In this document: one piece after another, positions 14,793 through 23,888 of the stretch
How positions within the stretch are numbered: the stretch's first letter is position 1
Layout: every line of letters starts with the position of its first letter
NCBI GenBank assembly: GCA_021774965.1
Contig: JAJFIL010000218.1
Location: 1-40,503 of the forward strand
DNA length: 40,503 nt
DNA from: Alphaproteobacteria bacterium
GTDB lineage: Bacteria > Pseudomonadota > Alphaproteobacteria > JAJFIK01
Reading direction: 5' to 3'
Program-made: the position numbers and the translations under genes
The notes under the pieces: model-generated
Told to the model about the DNA's origin: nothing
Seen by the model: the letters and a program-made list of their open reading frames with translations, nothing else
The model's database searches: none

Positions 14793-15941
14793 ATGCGAAC
14801 CATAAAATATCGCAAGGGTGCCTCGAGCATCAGCGCCATCGTGCTGGGAATTATCCTGGCGCTTCTCGTCCTTGTGCAGTTGCCGAGTGCTGCCTGGGCG
14901 GATGAAAATCGTGTCGGTATCGAGATTGACGTGAGTACTCACGACCAAGGCGATCTGTCGTTAGTGGGCGTTGAAGTTGATATCAACACCCAAGACGCCC
15001 ATAACATATCTGTGGCGGCTGTTGAGGTAACGATGGAAGGCGCGGCCAGTGGGGATGTCTCTATTGCCGCGGCCGAGATTACCATTGAGGCTGACATCAG
15101 CGGTGATTTGTCCGCTGCTGCCGCAGAGGTTCACTACACCGGCACAGTCGAGGGGGAGACATCCCTTGCCGGTGCTGAAGTGCGCTTTACCGGAACAGGA
15201 AATGACGTCAGCTTGCTCGGTGATGATGTCTATCTTGATGGCGTGGTAAACGGTAACCTTCGTGTGGGTGCGGATGATTTTGTCGTGACGCCCGAAACTG
15301 TCATCAACGGCAATTTCGAATTTCGCGGCGAAGAGGAGCCTGTGCTCCCAGAAGGTCTGACCATCACCGGAACCTATTCGTTCGAGTATGTGGAGTTCGA
15401 GGACATCTTTGAAGGCGACATTCCCCTGGTGATCGTCCCCGTCGTTGCATTGGCCGGTGTCGGCGTGGCGCTAACGCTTTTGGTCCTGTTGCCCTTTGCT
15501 GTGATTATAGGTGCGGGCGTATTGTTATTGTTAATGACGGGACTTACATCGCGGACCATCGATGGCATTCGCCAACGACCTTTTTCCAGTGTTGGTATGG
15601 GTGTTGTTGTCCTCATCAGTCTGATGATTATCGCCGGGCTTCTGTCTATCACTGTCATCGGTATTCCGCTCGCACTGGCCATCATTACGCTTTATCCGGT
15701 GTTGCTGTTGCTAGGCTTTATCGTTGCCGTGCTCGGCATTCCGTATTTGGTTCTGCGCAAGAGCCCGGCAGATATGGGCGGCTTTGCCAAGATCGGATTG
15801 TTCTTTGTGTCCTTGCTGCTGCTGGCGTTCTTGTTTGCCATTCCGGCCATTGGTCAGATTGCATTGAGCTTGGCGATCCTCATGGGCGTTGGTGCCTTTG
15901 GCGCCGCCGTTCTGGGTGGCCGCAAGGAAGAAGCCGCGTAG
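14793..15941 (+). CDS. Multi-pass membrane protein with an exported bactofilin-like beta-repeat domain
   Basis: The ATG at 14793 follows AAGGGGGA; upstream in-frame sequence to 14754 has no homologous look. Residues 1-36 are a signal sequence (AIVLGIILALLVLVQL...AWA). Residues 37 to about 205 are short strands with repeated small turns (SGDVSIAAAEITIEADISGDLSAAAAEVHYTGTVEG, GAEVRFTGTGNDVSLLGDDVYLDGVVNGNLRVGADDF), the right-handed beta-helix pattern of bactofilins and related polymer-forming proteins. From about 215 to the end there are several transmembrane helices in long hydrophobic blocks, with a charged loop after LVLRKSPADMGG. Cytosolic bactofilins lack such a membrane domain, so this belongs to the membrane-bound, probably periplasm-facing variants. 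Possible roles are envelope scaffolding or integrity. A strong terminator follows, making this a separate unit. Confidence 0.8.
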   Translation: MRTIKYRKGASSISAIVLGIILALLVLVQLPSAAWADENRVGIEIDVSTHDQGDLSLVGVEVDINTQDAHNISVAAVEVTMEGAASGDVSIAAAEITIEADISGDLSAAAAEVHYTGTVEGETSLAGAEVRFTGTGNDVSLLGDDVYLDGVVNGNLRVGADDFVVTPETVINGNFEFRGEEEPVLPEGLTITGTYSFEYVEFEDIFEGDIPLVIVPVVALAGVGVALTLLVLLPFAVIIGAGVLLLLMTGLTSRTIDGIRQRPFSSVGMGVVVLISLMIIAGLLSITVIGIPLALAIITLYPVLLLLGFIVAVLGIPYLVLRKSPADMGGFAKIGLFFVSLLLLAFLFAIPAIGQIALSLAILMGVGAFGAAVLGGRKEEAA

Positions 15942-15966
15942 GCCAAAACAATTGGGAGTTAAACGA

Positions 15967-15996
15967 GGGCGGCTCAGCAATGGGCCGCCCTTTTTT
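15967..15996 (+). terminator. Rho-independent terminator after the bactofilin-like gene
   Basis: GGGCGGC (15967-15973) pairs with GCCGCCC (15984-15990) across a 10-base loop and is followed at once by six T. It lies 26 bp past the stop codon. The reverse strand lacks a T-run, so it acts on the plus strand. Confidence 0.92.
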
Positions 15997-16009
15997 GCGT
16001 TCAGAAGTC

Positions 16010-17017
16010 TCAGGAGCGCTTCACACTCGGGCTATGCCCTGTCCAGCGCTTGAAAGCTCGCGAAAAGGCACTTGGTTCAGAAAAGCCAACCAGATAGGCC
16101 GTCTCATTCACGGAAACCTTCCTTCCGTCGAGATAGTCCAAGGCCATCTGATGCCGCAAATCATCCAGCAGTTTTTCATAACTTGTGTCTTCGGCTTTCA
16201 ATTTCCGATAAAGCGTTTGACGGCTTAGGCCAAGTTTTTCCGCAATCAAGTCCATACTGATGTCGCCAGTATGCAAAATCGGAATCAGCAAACTCTCGAC
16301 TTGGCCCTTCATGGACTTTGAGTTTTCAAGACTTTGGAGTAGCGCTTCCGCATGTTCGTTTAGAATGCCGAAGACATAGTTATTCGCGTCGGACAGTTTC
16401 AGTGACAGGAGAGATTCATCAAAAAGGATTGCGTTCTTATCACTGCCAAAGACGATGGGCATTTGAAAGACGCGGTCATATTCGGTTCTGTCCTTGGGTT
16501 CGGGATGAGTAAAATGAACTGCCCTGCCAAAGGACTCGGTCAGACCGTGAGCGCGCCAGCTCAGCATCATGGCAAATGCAGATTCAGTGAGCTCTGGAAA
16601 GTTGTTGGGGTTTGCCCGTGTGTCGACCAGCCAAAGTTCATCGCCATCTTTTCGAATCTCAAACCGACCCTCTGGCCTGTGACCATCGACTTCGACTACC
16701 AATCGGCCCAATCGATTGGCTTGCAGAAATGCATCCCCCATTGTTTCAGCGGCAAGACAGATCAGACCCACGATGGACATTTCAGCGAAAACGGCCGCTT
16801 CTCCCAGTAAAAGCGCCAGGGCGGGCTCATCGCATAATTCCTGGGCCGCATTCATGAGAGTCTTGTAATTGGCCAAAGGAATGCGCGTGTCACGATCCTC
16901 CAATTCAGTCGGGTTGATCTGGGATCGCTCGATCAGCATGGACCGGTTGGCGCCTTTTAATTCTGCCAACTCGATCAGCGCCTTAACATATCCTGCTCCA
17001 ATTGTTTGCTCAGCCAT
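16010..17017 (-). CDS. AraC-family transcriptional regulator (OruR/Arabinose_bd-type)
   Basis: A 335-residue regulator, full length for the OruR/ArgR-like AraC group. The N-terminal ~200 residues form the PF12625-type effector domain (GAGYVKALIELAELKGANRSMLIERSQINPTEL...RIPLANYKTLMNAAQELCDEPALALLLGE). The C-terminal ~95 residues hold the two helix-turn-helices: ISMDLIAEKLGLSRQTLYRKLKAEDTSYEKLLDDLR and NETAYLVGFSEPSAFSRAFKRWTGHSP. The second is an almost perfect AraC signature. It is divergent from the DUF2306 membrane protein gene with 121 bp between starts, the classic regulator/target layout, so that gene is the likely target. The effector is unknown; relatives respond to amino acids or aromatic and lipid-derived compounds. 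Confidence 0.93.
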   Translation of the reverse strand: MAEQTIGAGYVKALIELAELKGANRSMLIERSQINPTELEDRDTRIPLANYKTLMNAAQELCDEPALALLLGEAAVFAEMSIVGLICLAAETMGDAFLQANRLGRLVVEVDGHRPEGRFEIRKDGDELWLVDTRANPNNFPELTESAFAMMLSWRAHGLTESFGRAVHFTHPEPKDRTEYDRVFQMPIVFGSDKNAILFDESLLSLKLSDANNYVFGILNEHAEALLQSLENSKSMKGQVESLLIPILHTGDISMDLIAEKLGLSRQTLYRKLKAEDTSYEKLLDDLRHQMALDYLDGRKVSVNETAYLVGFSEPSAFSRAFKRWTGHSPSVKRS

Positions 17018-17138
17018 AGCGCTCTCTGGACCATTTGTTACCTGAAGCCATCACTTTGATATCTGCTGTCATGTGCGGTGAGGCATGGGCATTTTAGGGT
17101 ATTGCTCGGGATATATTCTATTTCATGAAAGTATACGT

Positions 17139-17963
17139 ATGAGCACCACCGTAATGGTTGACGAGCCCTTGGGGAACAGTTTTTCCAAGAAAGCTCTCAA
17201 AATCTCTACCCAAATCTGGTTCCTCGTGGCTGTCGCAGGGCAATGGATTTTTGCCTATTATGTTCTCGTTCTTTATGGGCGGTCAGCCGTGCAAGGTGAC
17301 TTTGGCGCATGGAACAACAACCTCATCAATGGGATTGTCGAGGGGGACCCGCTCGGTAATCTAGCCGTTGCTGTGCACCTCATTCTGGCTGTCATAATAA
17401 CTTTTAGCGGCCCGCTCCAACTCATCCCCCAAGTTCGTGCCCACGCGCCCTCGTTTCATCGCTTTAATGGCCGCATGTACATTGTGTCAGCTTTTGTGAT
17501 CGGGATTGATAGCCTGTTTATGATCTGGACCCGTGGGTCTATAGGGGCTTTCTCCCAACATCTCGCCATTAGCATCAATGGAATATTGGTTATTGCCTTC
17601 GCTGCTATGGCACTGCGCTATGCGCTCGCACGGAATTTCGCTACCCATCACAAATGGGCCTTGCGCCTGTTCCTTGTTGTAAGCGGAGTGTGGTTCTTTC
17701 GGATCGGGCTCATGTTATGGATGTCGATCCACCAGGGCCCCATGGGTTTTGACCCGGTGGCATTTGCTGGCCCCTTCCTCACATTTCTGGCCTTTGCCCA
17801 ATTCTTGCTCCCTCTTTTGATTTTGGAGATCTACTTCTGCACCAAAGAGAAGACCGGCACGCGTGGACACTTGATAATGACCGTAAGTCTCTTGATCTTG
17901 ACCGGAGCCATGGCAATGGGAATCTTCGAAGCGACAACGGGCATGTGGTTGCCGAAGCTGTAG
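17139..17963 (+). CDS. DUF2306-type integral membrane protein
   Basis: The ATG at 17139 starts 274 residues; an in-frame ATG at 17085 is possible but would lie in the control region shared with the AraC gene. Neither has a strong ribosome-binding site. About seven hydrophobic segments run through the protein (IWFLVAVAGQWIFAYYVLVLY, LAVAVHLILAVIITFSGPLQL, MYIVSAFVIGIDSLFMIW, ISINGILVIAFAAMALRYAL, LRLFLVVSGVWFFRIGLML, FLTFLAFAQFLLPLLIL, LIMTVSLLILTGAMAMG). The HRFNGRMYI string after a transmembrane segment and ATHHKWALR are hallmarks of DUF2306 proteins, whose His residues may bind heme or a metal (inference). The biochemical role is unknown. It is probably regulated by the divergent AraC protein. 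Its stop abuts the mfd stop, base to base. Confidence 0.82.
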   Translation: MSTTVMVDEPLGNSFSKKALKISTQIWFLVAVAGQWIFAYYVLVLYGRSAVQGDFGAWNNNLINGIVEGDPLGNLAVAVHLILAVIITFSGPLQLIPQVRAHAPSFHRFNGRMYIVSAFVIGIDSLFMIWTRGSIGAFSQHLAISINGILVIAFAAMALRYALARNFATHHKWALRLFLVVSGVWFFRIGLMLWMSIHQGPMGFDPVAFAGPFLTFLAFAQFLLPLLILEIYFCTKEKTGTRGHLIMTVSLLILTGAMAMGIFEATTGMWLPKL

Positions 17964-20900
17964 CTATTTCCCAGGTGCCTTGGCCGCAATCTCGGCTAGG
18001 AAACCCAAAAGCCTCTTTGCGATCTTCAAGCGCTCATGAGGTTCGTCTGATCCCCGGGAATAGACGAACTTGTGATCCGGGCGCAGTTTCACCGGTGTTC
18101 GACTGTTGGAGATGAATTCGATCAGGCCCGCTGGGTTGGGATAACTGTCATTGCGGAAGTTCAGCACGATGCCTTTGGGCCCCGCATCAATGCGTTCCAC
18201 ATTGGCAGCGCGGCACAGGCTCTTGATGCCAACAATCTGCAATAGGTGTTCAACTTCAGTGGGCAGTTTGCCGAAGCGGTCGATGAGTTCCGCACCAAAC
18301 TCTTCGATGTCTTCGTGGGTCTCCAGCTCGGACAGGCGCCTGTAAAGCGCAAGCCGCACGTTGAGGTCTGTAACAAAGTGTTCCGGAATTAAAACCGCCG
18401 TGCCTACATTGATTTGCGGCGACCATTTCTCTCCTGCCTGAACCTGGAAATCACCGGAGCGCAAAGATGCCACAGCCTCTTCCAGCATGGCTTGGTACAG
18501 CTCAATGCCCACTTCGCGCACCTGGCCGGATTGCTCATCCCCCAAAAGATTGCCTGCGCCTCTGATATCCAGATCGTGGGAAGCCAGGGTAAAGCCTGCA
18601 CCCAATGTATCCAGAGACTGGAGCACTTCGAGGCGCTTGGTGGCGTTGGGGGTGATCTTCTTGCGCGGCGGAATTGTAAGGTAAGCAAAGGCGCGAACCT
18701 TTGAGCGCCCAATGCGGCCTCTGATTTGATAGAGCTGCGCCAGCCCGAACATATCGGCGCGGTGAACCACCAACGTGTTAGCTGTTGGAATATCCAGACC
18801 AGATTCAATAATCGTGGTCGATAGAAGCACATCGTACTGACGCTCATAGAATGCGGTCATGACGTCTTCCAACTCGGACGATGGCATCTGCCCGTGTGCC
18901 ACAGCGTATTTAATCTCTGGTACCATTTCATCAAGGTACTCTGAGACCTCACGCAAGTCAGAGATGCGCGGCACTACATAGAAACTTTGCCCACCCCGGA
19001 AGCGTTCCCGTAGCAAGGCTTCGCGAATAATCACGGGATCAAAGGGCGAGACATAGGTGCGCACGGCCAATCTATCCACGGGCGGCGTCGCGATGATGGA
19101 AAGCTCCCGAATACCGCTCATGGCCAACTGCAATGTGCGCGGGATAGGCGTGGCCGTCAGTGTCAGTACATGCACCTCGGATTTCATTTCCTTGAGGCGT
19201 TCTTTGTGGCGCACGCCAAAGTGTTGTTCTTCATCAATGATCAGAAGGCCCACATCCTTGAAGCGTACGGTCTTGGCAAGGAGTGCATGAGTGCCGATGA
19301 CGATATCAATTTCGCCGCGGGCCATAGCCTCTTTTGTCTCGTTAGCTTCCTTGGTGGTGACCATACGGGAGAGCTGACGCACCTTGATGGGCCAGCCTGC
19401 AAAACGTTCTGCAAAATTGGCATAGTGCTGCCGCGCCAACAGTGTCGTGGGTACGACAACAGCCACTTGCTGTCCGGTCATGGCCACAACAAAAGCCGCG
19501 CGCAAGGCAATCTCTGTTTTGCCAAAGCCCACATCGCCACAGATGAGACGATCCATGGGACGGCCCCGGCCCAGGTCCTGGATGACATCATTGATGGAAT
19601 CCAGCTGATCTTCGGTTTCCTCATAAGGAAAGCGTGAGCAGAACTCCTCATAGGTGCCTGCTTCAGGGTGAATGGCCTGTGCGCCTTTAAGCTCTCGTTC
19701 GGCGGCAATCTTGATGAGCTTCTCCGCCATGTCGCGGATACGCTCTTTGAGCTTTGCCTTGCGTGCCTGCCAGTTGGAACCGCCGAGACGATCCAATTGC
19801 GCGCCCGCTTCCTCGCTGCCATAGCGCGACAGTAGCTCGATATTTTCGACAGGCAGATAAAGCTTATCCCCACCATGATACTGCAGTTCCAGACAATCGT
19901 GCGGTGCGCCGGTGACCTCCAGAGTCTTCAATCCCTCATAGCGGCCTATGCCGTGATCCACGTGCACGACCAGATCGCCAGCGGTAATGCTGGCTGCTTC
20001 GGTGAGGAAATTTTGTGCGCGCCTTGTTTTATGGCGCTGACGTACAAGACGATCTCCAAGGATATCTTGTTCTGCGATGATGGCGAGGTCAGCTGCCTCA
20101 AAGCCATGCTCCAGCGAGAGGATGGCGAACCCCGCCGTTCGTTCGGGCAGGTCTTCTGCGTCAGAAAAGCGCTCAATGGGTTTGTATTTTAGAAGGCCGT
20201 GATCGCTAAGGACGGACATCATGCGATCGCGGGTGCCTTCCGACCAACAGGCGATCACCACATGAGAGCCAGCTTTTTGCAGTGCATCGATATGATCGAC
20301 GGTGGCTTCAAAGACATTGACCCCTTCGCGCTTTCTTTCAGGAGCAAAGTCTCGAGCGCGGGCAGCGCCTTCGTTGACGAGGCGAGGCGCTTCGGGTTGT
20401 TTGAAGGGTGAGAGCTCTCGAACGAACCGCCCTTGAAGAAGATCATTCCATTCGTCTGTTGGTAGATAAAGCTGATCTTTGGGCAGAGGATGATAGTTTG
20501 GCGCGGCAAAGGCTGTTTTGGTTTCCTCAATCTCATCACGCGCCTGAAAGTAATCAGAAATCAGGGTCAGGCGTTCTTCCCGTGCTTCTTCTGCCAAATG
20601 ATCAAGGCTGAGGCCTGCTTCGGGGAGATAATCAAACAGGGTCTCAAGCTTTTCGTGGAACAAAGGCAGCCAATGTTCCATGCCCTGATATTTGCGCCCC
20701 GCCGTGACTGCCTCGAACAATGGATCATCGCCTTGGGTAGCGCCAAAGGCCTTGAGATAGCCATTGCGGAAACGCTTGATCGCGGGCTCATCCAGGATGA
20801 TCTCGTTTGCGGGAACAAGATCAATGCGATCCCGCTGGCCTTTGGTACGCTGGGTTTCAGGGTCAAACGTCCGTACGCTTTCCAGTGTGTCGCCAAAGAG

Positions 20901-21446
20901 ATCCATGCGTAATGGATCCTCCGCCCCGGGAGCAAATATGTCCACGATCCCGCCGCGAATGGCAAAATCGCCGGGCTCACGAACTGTGCTGGCACGGGAA
21001 AACCCATTGTGATCCAGAAAGCTGGTCAATTTGTCCAGATCAATAGAGTTCCCAATACGGGCAGAATAGGCATTGACCTCGACCGCCTCACGAGGGGGCA
21101 CGCGCTGGATCGCGGCATTGACTGTGGTGAGGACAATGAGAGCGCCCTCGCCTTCTAAATGTGCCAAAGCGCTCAGCACCGCCATGCGGCTGCTCAGGAT
21201 TTCCGTGCGCGGGGATATGCGGTCATAGGGCAAACAATCCCAGGCCGGAAACTTCAGGACAGGAATCTCCGGCGCAAAGAAGCCAAGCGTATCCGCCAGG
21301 GCCTCCATGCGGGCCTCATCCCGGGCGATGTGCAGATGCGCGCGACCTCCCTTGGCCACCAGGCGGGCAAGGACGAGGGCATCAAAGCCTTCGGGCACGC
21401 CGGCGTGGGTAATCCGACCAGCAGTCATGTTCGAAGCCTGGGACAC
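17964..21446 (-). CDS. mfd: Transcription-repair coupling factor Mfd
   Basis: At 1160 residues this has the size and domain order of Mfd, which removes RNA polymerase stalled at lesions and recruits UvrA. The N-terminal UvrB-like part (FPAWDCLPYDRISP, then the FAIRGGIVDIFAPG string) is followed by the RNA-polymerase-interacting CarD-like domain (AGDLVVHVDHGIGRYEGLKTLEV). The RecG-like translocase motor has Walker A GDVGFGKTEIALRAAF, the DEEQHFGV box, TATPIPRTLQLAMSG and RGRIGRSKVRAFAYL. The C-terminal TRCF domain runs to the end (VRLALYRRLSELETHEDIEEFGAELIDRFG). The start is either GTG 21446 or ATG 21428; neither has a strong ribosome-binding site, and the GTG is 12 bp after the sdhE stop, so coupling is plausible. 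It abuts the DUF2306 gene at its 3' end. Confidence 0.98.
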   Translation of the reverse strand: MSQASNMTAGRITHAGVPEGFDALVLARLVAKGGRAHLHIARDEARMEALADTLGFFAPEIPVLKFPAWDCLPYDRISPRTEILSSRMAVLSALAHLEGEGALIVLTTVNAAIQRVPPREAVEVNAYSARIGNSIDLDKLTSFLDHNGFSRASTVREPGDFAIRGGIVDIFAPGAEDPLRMDLFGDTLESVRTFDPETQRTKGQRDRIDLVPANEIILDEPAIKRFRNGYLKAFGATQGDDPLFEAVTAGRKYQGMEHWLPLFHEKLETLFDYLPEAGLSLDHLAEEAREERLTLISDYFQARDEIEETKTAFAAPNYHPLPKDQLYLPTDEWNDLLQGRFVRELSPFKQPEAPRLVNEGAARARDFAPERKREGVNVFEATVDHIDALQKAGSHVVIACWSEGTRDRMMSVLSDHGLLKYKPIERFSDAEDLPERTAGFAILSLEHGFEAADLAIIAEQDILGDRLVRQRHKTRRAQNFLTEAASITAGDLVVHVDHGIGRYEGLKTLEVTGAPHDCLELQYHGGDKLYLPVENIELLSRYGSEEAGAQLDRLGGSNWQARKAKLKERIRDMAEKLIKIAAERELKGAQAIHPEAGTYEEFCSRFPYEETEDQLDSINDVIQDLGRGRPMDRLICGDVGFGKTEIALRAAFVVAMTGQQVAVVVPTTLLARQHYANFAERFAGWPIKVRQLSRMVTTKEANETKEAMARGEIDIVIGTHALLAKTVRFKDVGLLIIDEEQHFGVRHKERLKEMKSEVHVLTLTATPIPRTLQLAMSGIRELSIIATPPVDRLAVRTYVSPFDPVIIREALLRERFRGGQSFYVVPRISDLREVSEYLDEMVPEIKYAVAHGQMPSSELEDVMTAFYERQYDVLLSTTIIESGLDIPTANTLVVHRADMFGLAQLYQIRGRIGRSKVRAFAYLTIPPRKKITPNATKRLEVLQSLDTLGAGFTLASHDLDIRGAGNLLGDEQSGQVREVGIELYQAMLEEAVASLRSGDFQVQAGEKWSPQINVGTAVLIPEHFVTDLNVRLALYRRLSELETHEDIEEFGAELIDRFGKLPTEVEHLLQIVGIKSLCRAANVERIDAGPKGIVLNFRNDSYPNPAGLIEFISNSRTPVKLRPDHKFVYSRGSDEPHERLKIAKRLLGFLAEIAAKAPGK

Positions 21447-21458
21447 AGGGATTTGGCC

Positions 21459-21731
21459 TTACTTGGTAATTGGCTGGTCGGAATAGCCGAATTGGCGCAC
21501 ACGATCCAGCATTGGATTAGAAAAACCCGCCGGAGGGCTCATATGCCCGGTAATCCAAGTGTAAAGCTCCTGATCTGGAGTGGCCATCAGCGCCTCAAAA
21601 TCATCAAGTTCTGCCTCATCCATGGCACTGATATGAGTGTCCGCGAAGCCGCCCAGGATGATATCAGCCTCCTTGATGCCTCGGTGGTGGGCGCGGAAAA
21701 GCACTTTCTTCCGGCGTATTTTGATGTCCAT
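21459..21731 (-). CDS. sdhE: SdhE, FAD assembly factor for succinate dehydrogenase
   Basis: The ATG at 21731 follows GAGGGG and gives 90 residues, the family size; a longer frame reaching 21845 would run into the recG start region. MDIKIRRKKVLFRAHHRGIKEADIILGGF contains the RGxxE motif that binds the flavoprotein. LDDFEALMATPDQELYTWITGH is the helical SdhE/DUF339 core. The protein promotes covalent attachment of FAD to SdhA. It lies just upstream of mfd on the same strand and is divergent from recG with 72 bp between start codons, a layout common in alphaproteobacteria. Confidence 0.93.
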   Translation of the reverse strand: MDIKIRRKKVLFRAHHRGIKEADIILGGFADTHISAMDEAELDDFEALMATPDQELYTWITGHMSPPAGFSNPMLDRVRQFGYSDQPITK

Positions 21732-21803
21732 GGCTGTGCCCCTCAGATGATTTGCGCTAGGATACAGCGCTTTAATCATCCCTGTCAGCAACTGTCGATC
21801 CTG

Positions 21804-23888
21804 ATGCGCCCAGAACCGCTTTTTCCGCTCTATACCCCCATGCACAGCCTGGCTGGCGTTGGCCCCAAGCTACAGGAGCTGATTGCACGGGTGGCGGATG
21901 GAGAAAATGTGGTGGACCTCATGTGGGTCCTGCCCACGGGGATTGTTGATCGACGTGCTCGGCCTCAAATCATTCATGCCGTGCCGGGTAAGATTGCCAC
22001 CATCACTGTGCGCGTTGATGATCATATCAAACCGCATAGCTCCCGCCTGCCCTACAAGATCCGTGTCTCGGATGATACGGCAGCCATGATCCTGGTCTTC
22101 TTCAATGGGCGTGAGGATTATTTACGTAAAGTCCTGCCCGAGGGAGAGACCCGCATCATCAGTGGTCTGGTGGAAGATTATCAGGGCGTTGCCCAAATGA
22201 CCCATCCCGATCATGTGCTCACCGAAGATGAGCTGGCAGACATGCCCCTGGTGGAACCCACCTATCCGCTGACCACAGGCCTTACCTCCAAAGTCATGTT
22301 GAAGGCCGTTAGGGGCGCAGTGGCAAAAGCGCCAGAGCTTAGTGAGTGGTTGGACCCTGCTTGGCTTGATAGGCACGGCTGGGCTTCCTGGCGCACGGCA
22401 CTTCTGGCCGCTCATGCGCCGGAGGAAGAAACGGACCTGCTGGCGACGGCGCCTGTGCGCATGCGTCTTGCTTATGACGAATTACTGGCCAACCAGTTGG
22501 CGCTGGCCATGATGCGCGCGCATATGCGGCGGCAATCCGGACGCGCCTTTGAAGGCACGGGCAAAATCAAGAAGAAGATCACCGCGGCCCTGCCCTATAA
22601 TCTCACCGGCAGTCAGGAAGTCGCCGTCGCAGAGATTGAGCGCGATCTTGTCAGTGATCAACGCATGTTGCGTATGCTGCAAGGGGATGTGGGCTCCGGC
22701 AAAACGGTCGTGGCGCTTTTGGCCATGGCCCATGCGGTTGAAGCCGGTGCGCAGGCCGCCATCATGGCACCTACAGAGATATTGGCGCGGCAACATCTTG
22801 CGACCATTGAACCATTGGCGAAAGCCGCAGGATTGAAAGTGGCTCTACTTACGGGCCGGGATAAAGGTGAGGGTCGTGAAGCGATCTTGGCGGGTCTTGC
22901 CTCAGGCGAGATCCATATGGTGATCGGAACCCACGCCCTATTTCAGGAGGGCGTTGAGTTCAAGGACCTGGGCTTTGCGGTCATTGATGAGCAACATCGC
23001 TTTGGCGTGCACCAGCGTCTGGCCTTGGGCGCAAAGGGAAAGGGCGTGGATGTGCTGGTGATGACGGCAACGCCCATCCCTCGCACCCTGACGTTAACGG
23101 CATACGGAGATATGGATGTCAGCCGTCTTACTGAAAAACCTGCAGGGCGCAAGCCGGTGAAAACTGCCGCCATTCCTTTGGGTCGCATGGAAGAAGTAAT
23201 CGAGGCGGTGCGGCGGGAAATTGCGCGTCGGGGACAGATTTATTGGGTCTGCCCTTTGGTCGAGGAGAGCGAAGTTATCGATGCCGCAGCTGCTGAAGAT
23301 CGCTTTGCCGACCTTAAAGACGTCTTTGGCGAGACCGTAGGCCTTGTGCACGGACGTATGAAGGGTCCGGAAAAAGACGCAGTCATGGCCGATTTCAAGT
23401 CGGGCAAGATCAAGGTTCTTGTGGCCACCACGGTGATTGAAGTGGGCGTGGATGTGGCGCAAGCCAATGTGATGGTGATCGAACACGCCGAACGATTTGG
23501 TCTTGCGCAATTGCACCAGCTGCGTGGTCGCGTGGGACGCGGTTCGGAAGAAGGAACTTGCTTGCTTCTTTACCAAGGCCCGCTTGGGGAAACTGCCAAG
23601 GCGCGGATCAAGATATTGCGCGAGACCGACGATGGTTTTCGTATCGCTGAAGAAGACTTGCGTCTTCGCGGTGCGGGTGAATTGCTCGGCACCAAACAAA
23701 GCGGCCTACCCCAATTTCGCATTGCTGATCTTGAAGTTCATGGCGAGTTGCTGGCGGCGGCGCGCGATGATGCCGCGCTTATCCTACACAAGGACCCGGA
23801 GCTTGCCAGTGCTCGCGGCAAAGCCTTGCGCACCCTGCTCTATCTCTTTGGGCGAGATGAAGCTGTAAGGTATCTCAAATCCGGTTAG
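21804..23888 (+). CDS. recG: ATP-dependent DNA helicase RecG
   Basis: RecG reverses stalled replication forks and moves Holliday junctions. The ATG at 21804 gives MRPEPLFPLYTPMHSLAGVGPKL, the usual RecG opening, and a normal 694-residue length; frame extension upstream overlaps sdhE and is not homologous. The wedge (OB) domain is at about residues 60-160 (VRVDDHIKPHSSRLPYKIRVSDD). The motor has GDVGSGKTVVALLAMAHAVEAG (Walker A), MAPTEILARQH, GTHALFQ, DEQHRFGVHQR (DEXH), TATPIPRTLTLTAYGDMD and RGRVGRGSEEGTCLL. The EDLRLRGAGELLGTKQSGLP motif near the end is diagnostic. Its last 4 bases overlap the stop of the convergent DUF502 gene. Confidence 0.98.
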   Translation: MRPEPLFPLYTPMHSLAGVGPKLQELIARVADGENVVDLMWVLPTGIVDRRARPQIIHAVPGKIATITVRVDDHIKPHSSRLPYKIRVSDDTAAMILVFFNGREDYLRKVLPEGETRIISGLVEDYQGVAQMTHPDHVLTEDELADMPLVEPTYPLTTGLTSKVMLKAVRGAVAKAPELSEWLDPAWLDRHGWASWRTALLAAHAPEEETDLLATAPVRMRLAYDELLANQLALAMMRAHMRRQSGRAFEGTGKIKKKITAALPYNLTGSQEVAVAEIERDLVSDQRMLRMLQGDVGSGKTVVALLAMAHAVEAGAQAAIMAPTEILARQHLATIEPLAKAAGLKVALLTGRDKGEGREAILAGLASGEIHMVIGTHALFQEGVEFKDLGFAVIDEQHRFGVHQRLALGAKGKGVDVLVMTATPIPRTLTLTAYGDMDVSRLTEKPAGRKPVKTAAIPLGRMEEVIEAVRREIARRGQIYWVCPLVEESEVIDAAAAEDRFADLKDVFGETVGLVHGRMKGPEKDAVMADFKSGKIKVLVATTVIEVGVDVAQANVMVIEHAERFGLAQLHQLRGRVGRGSEEGTCLLLYQGPLGETAKARIKILRETDDGFRIAEEDLRLRGAGELLGTKQSGLPQFRIADLEVHGELLAAARDDAALILHKDPELASARGKALRTLLYLFGRDEAVRYLKSG

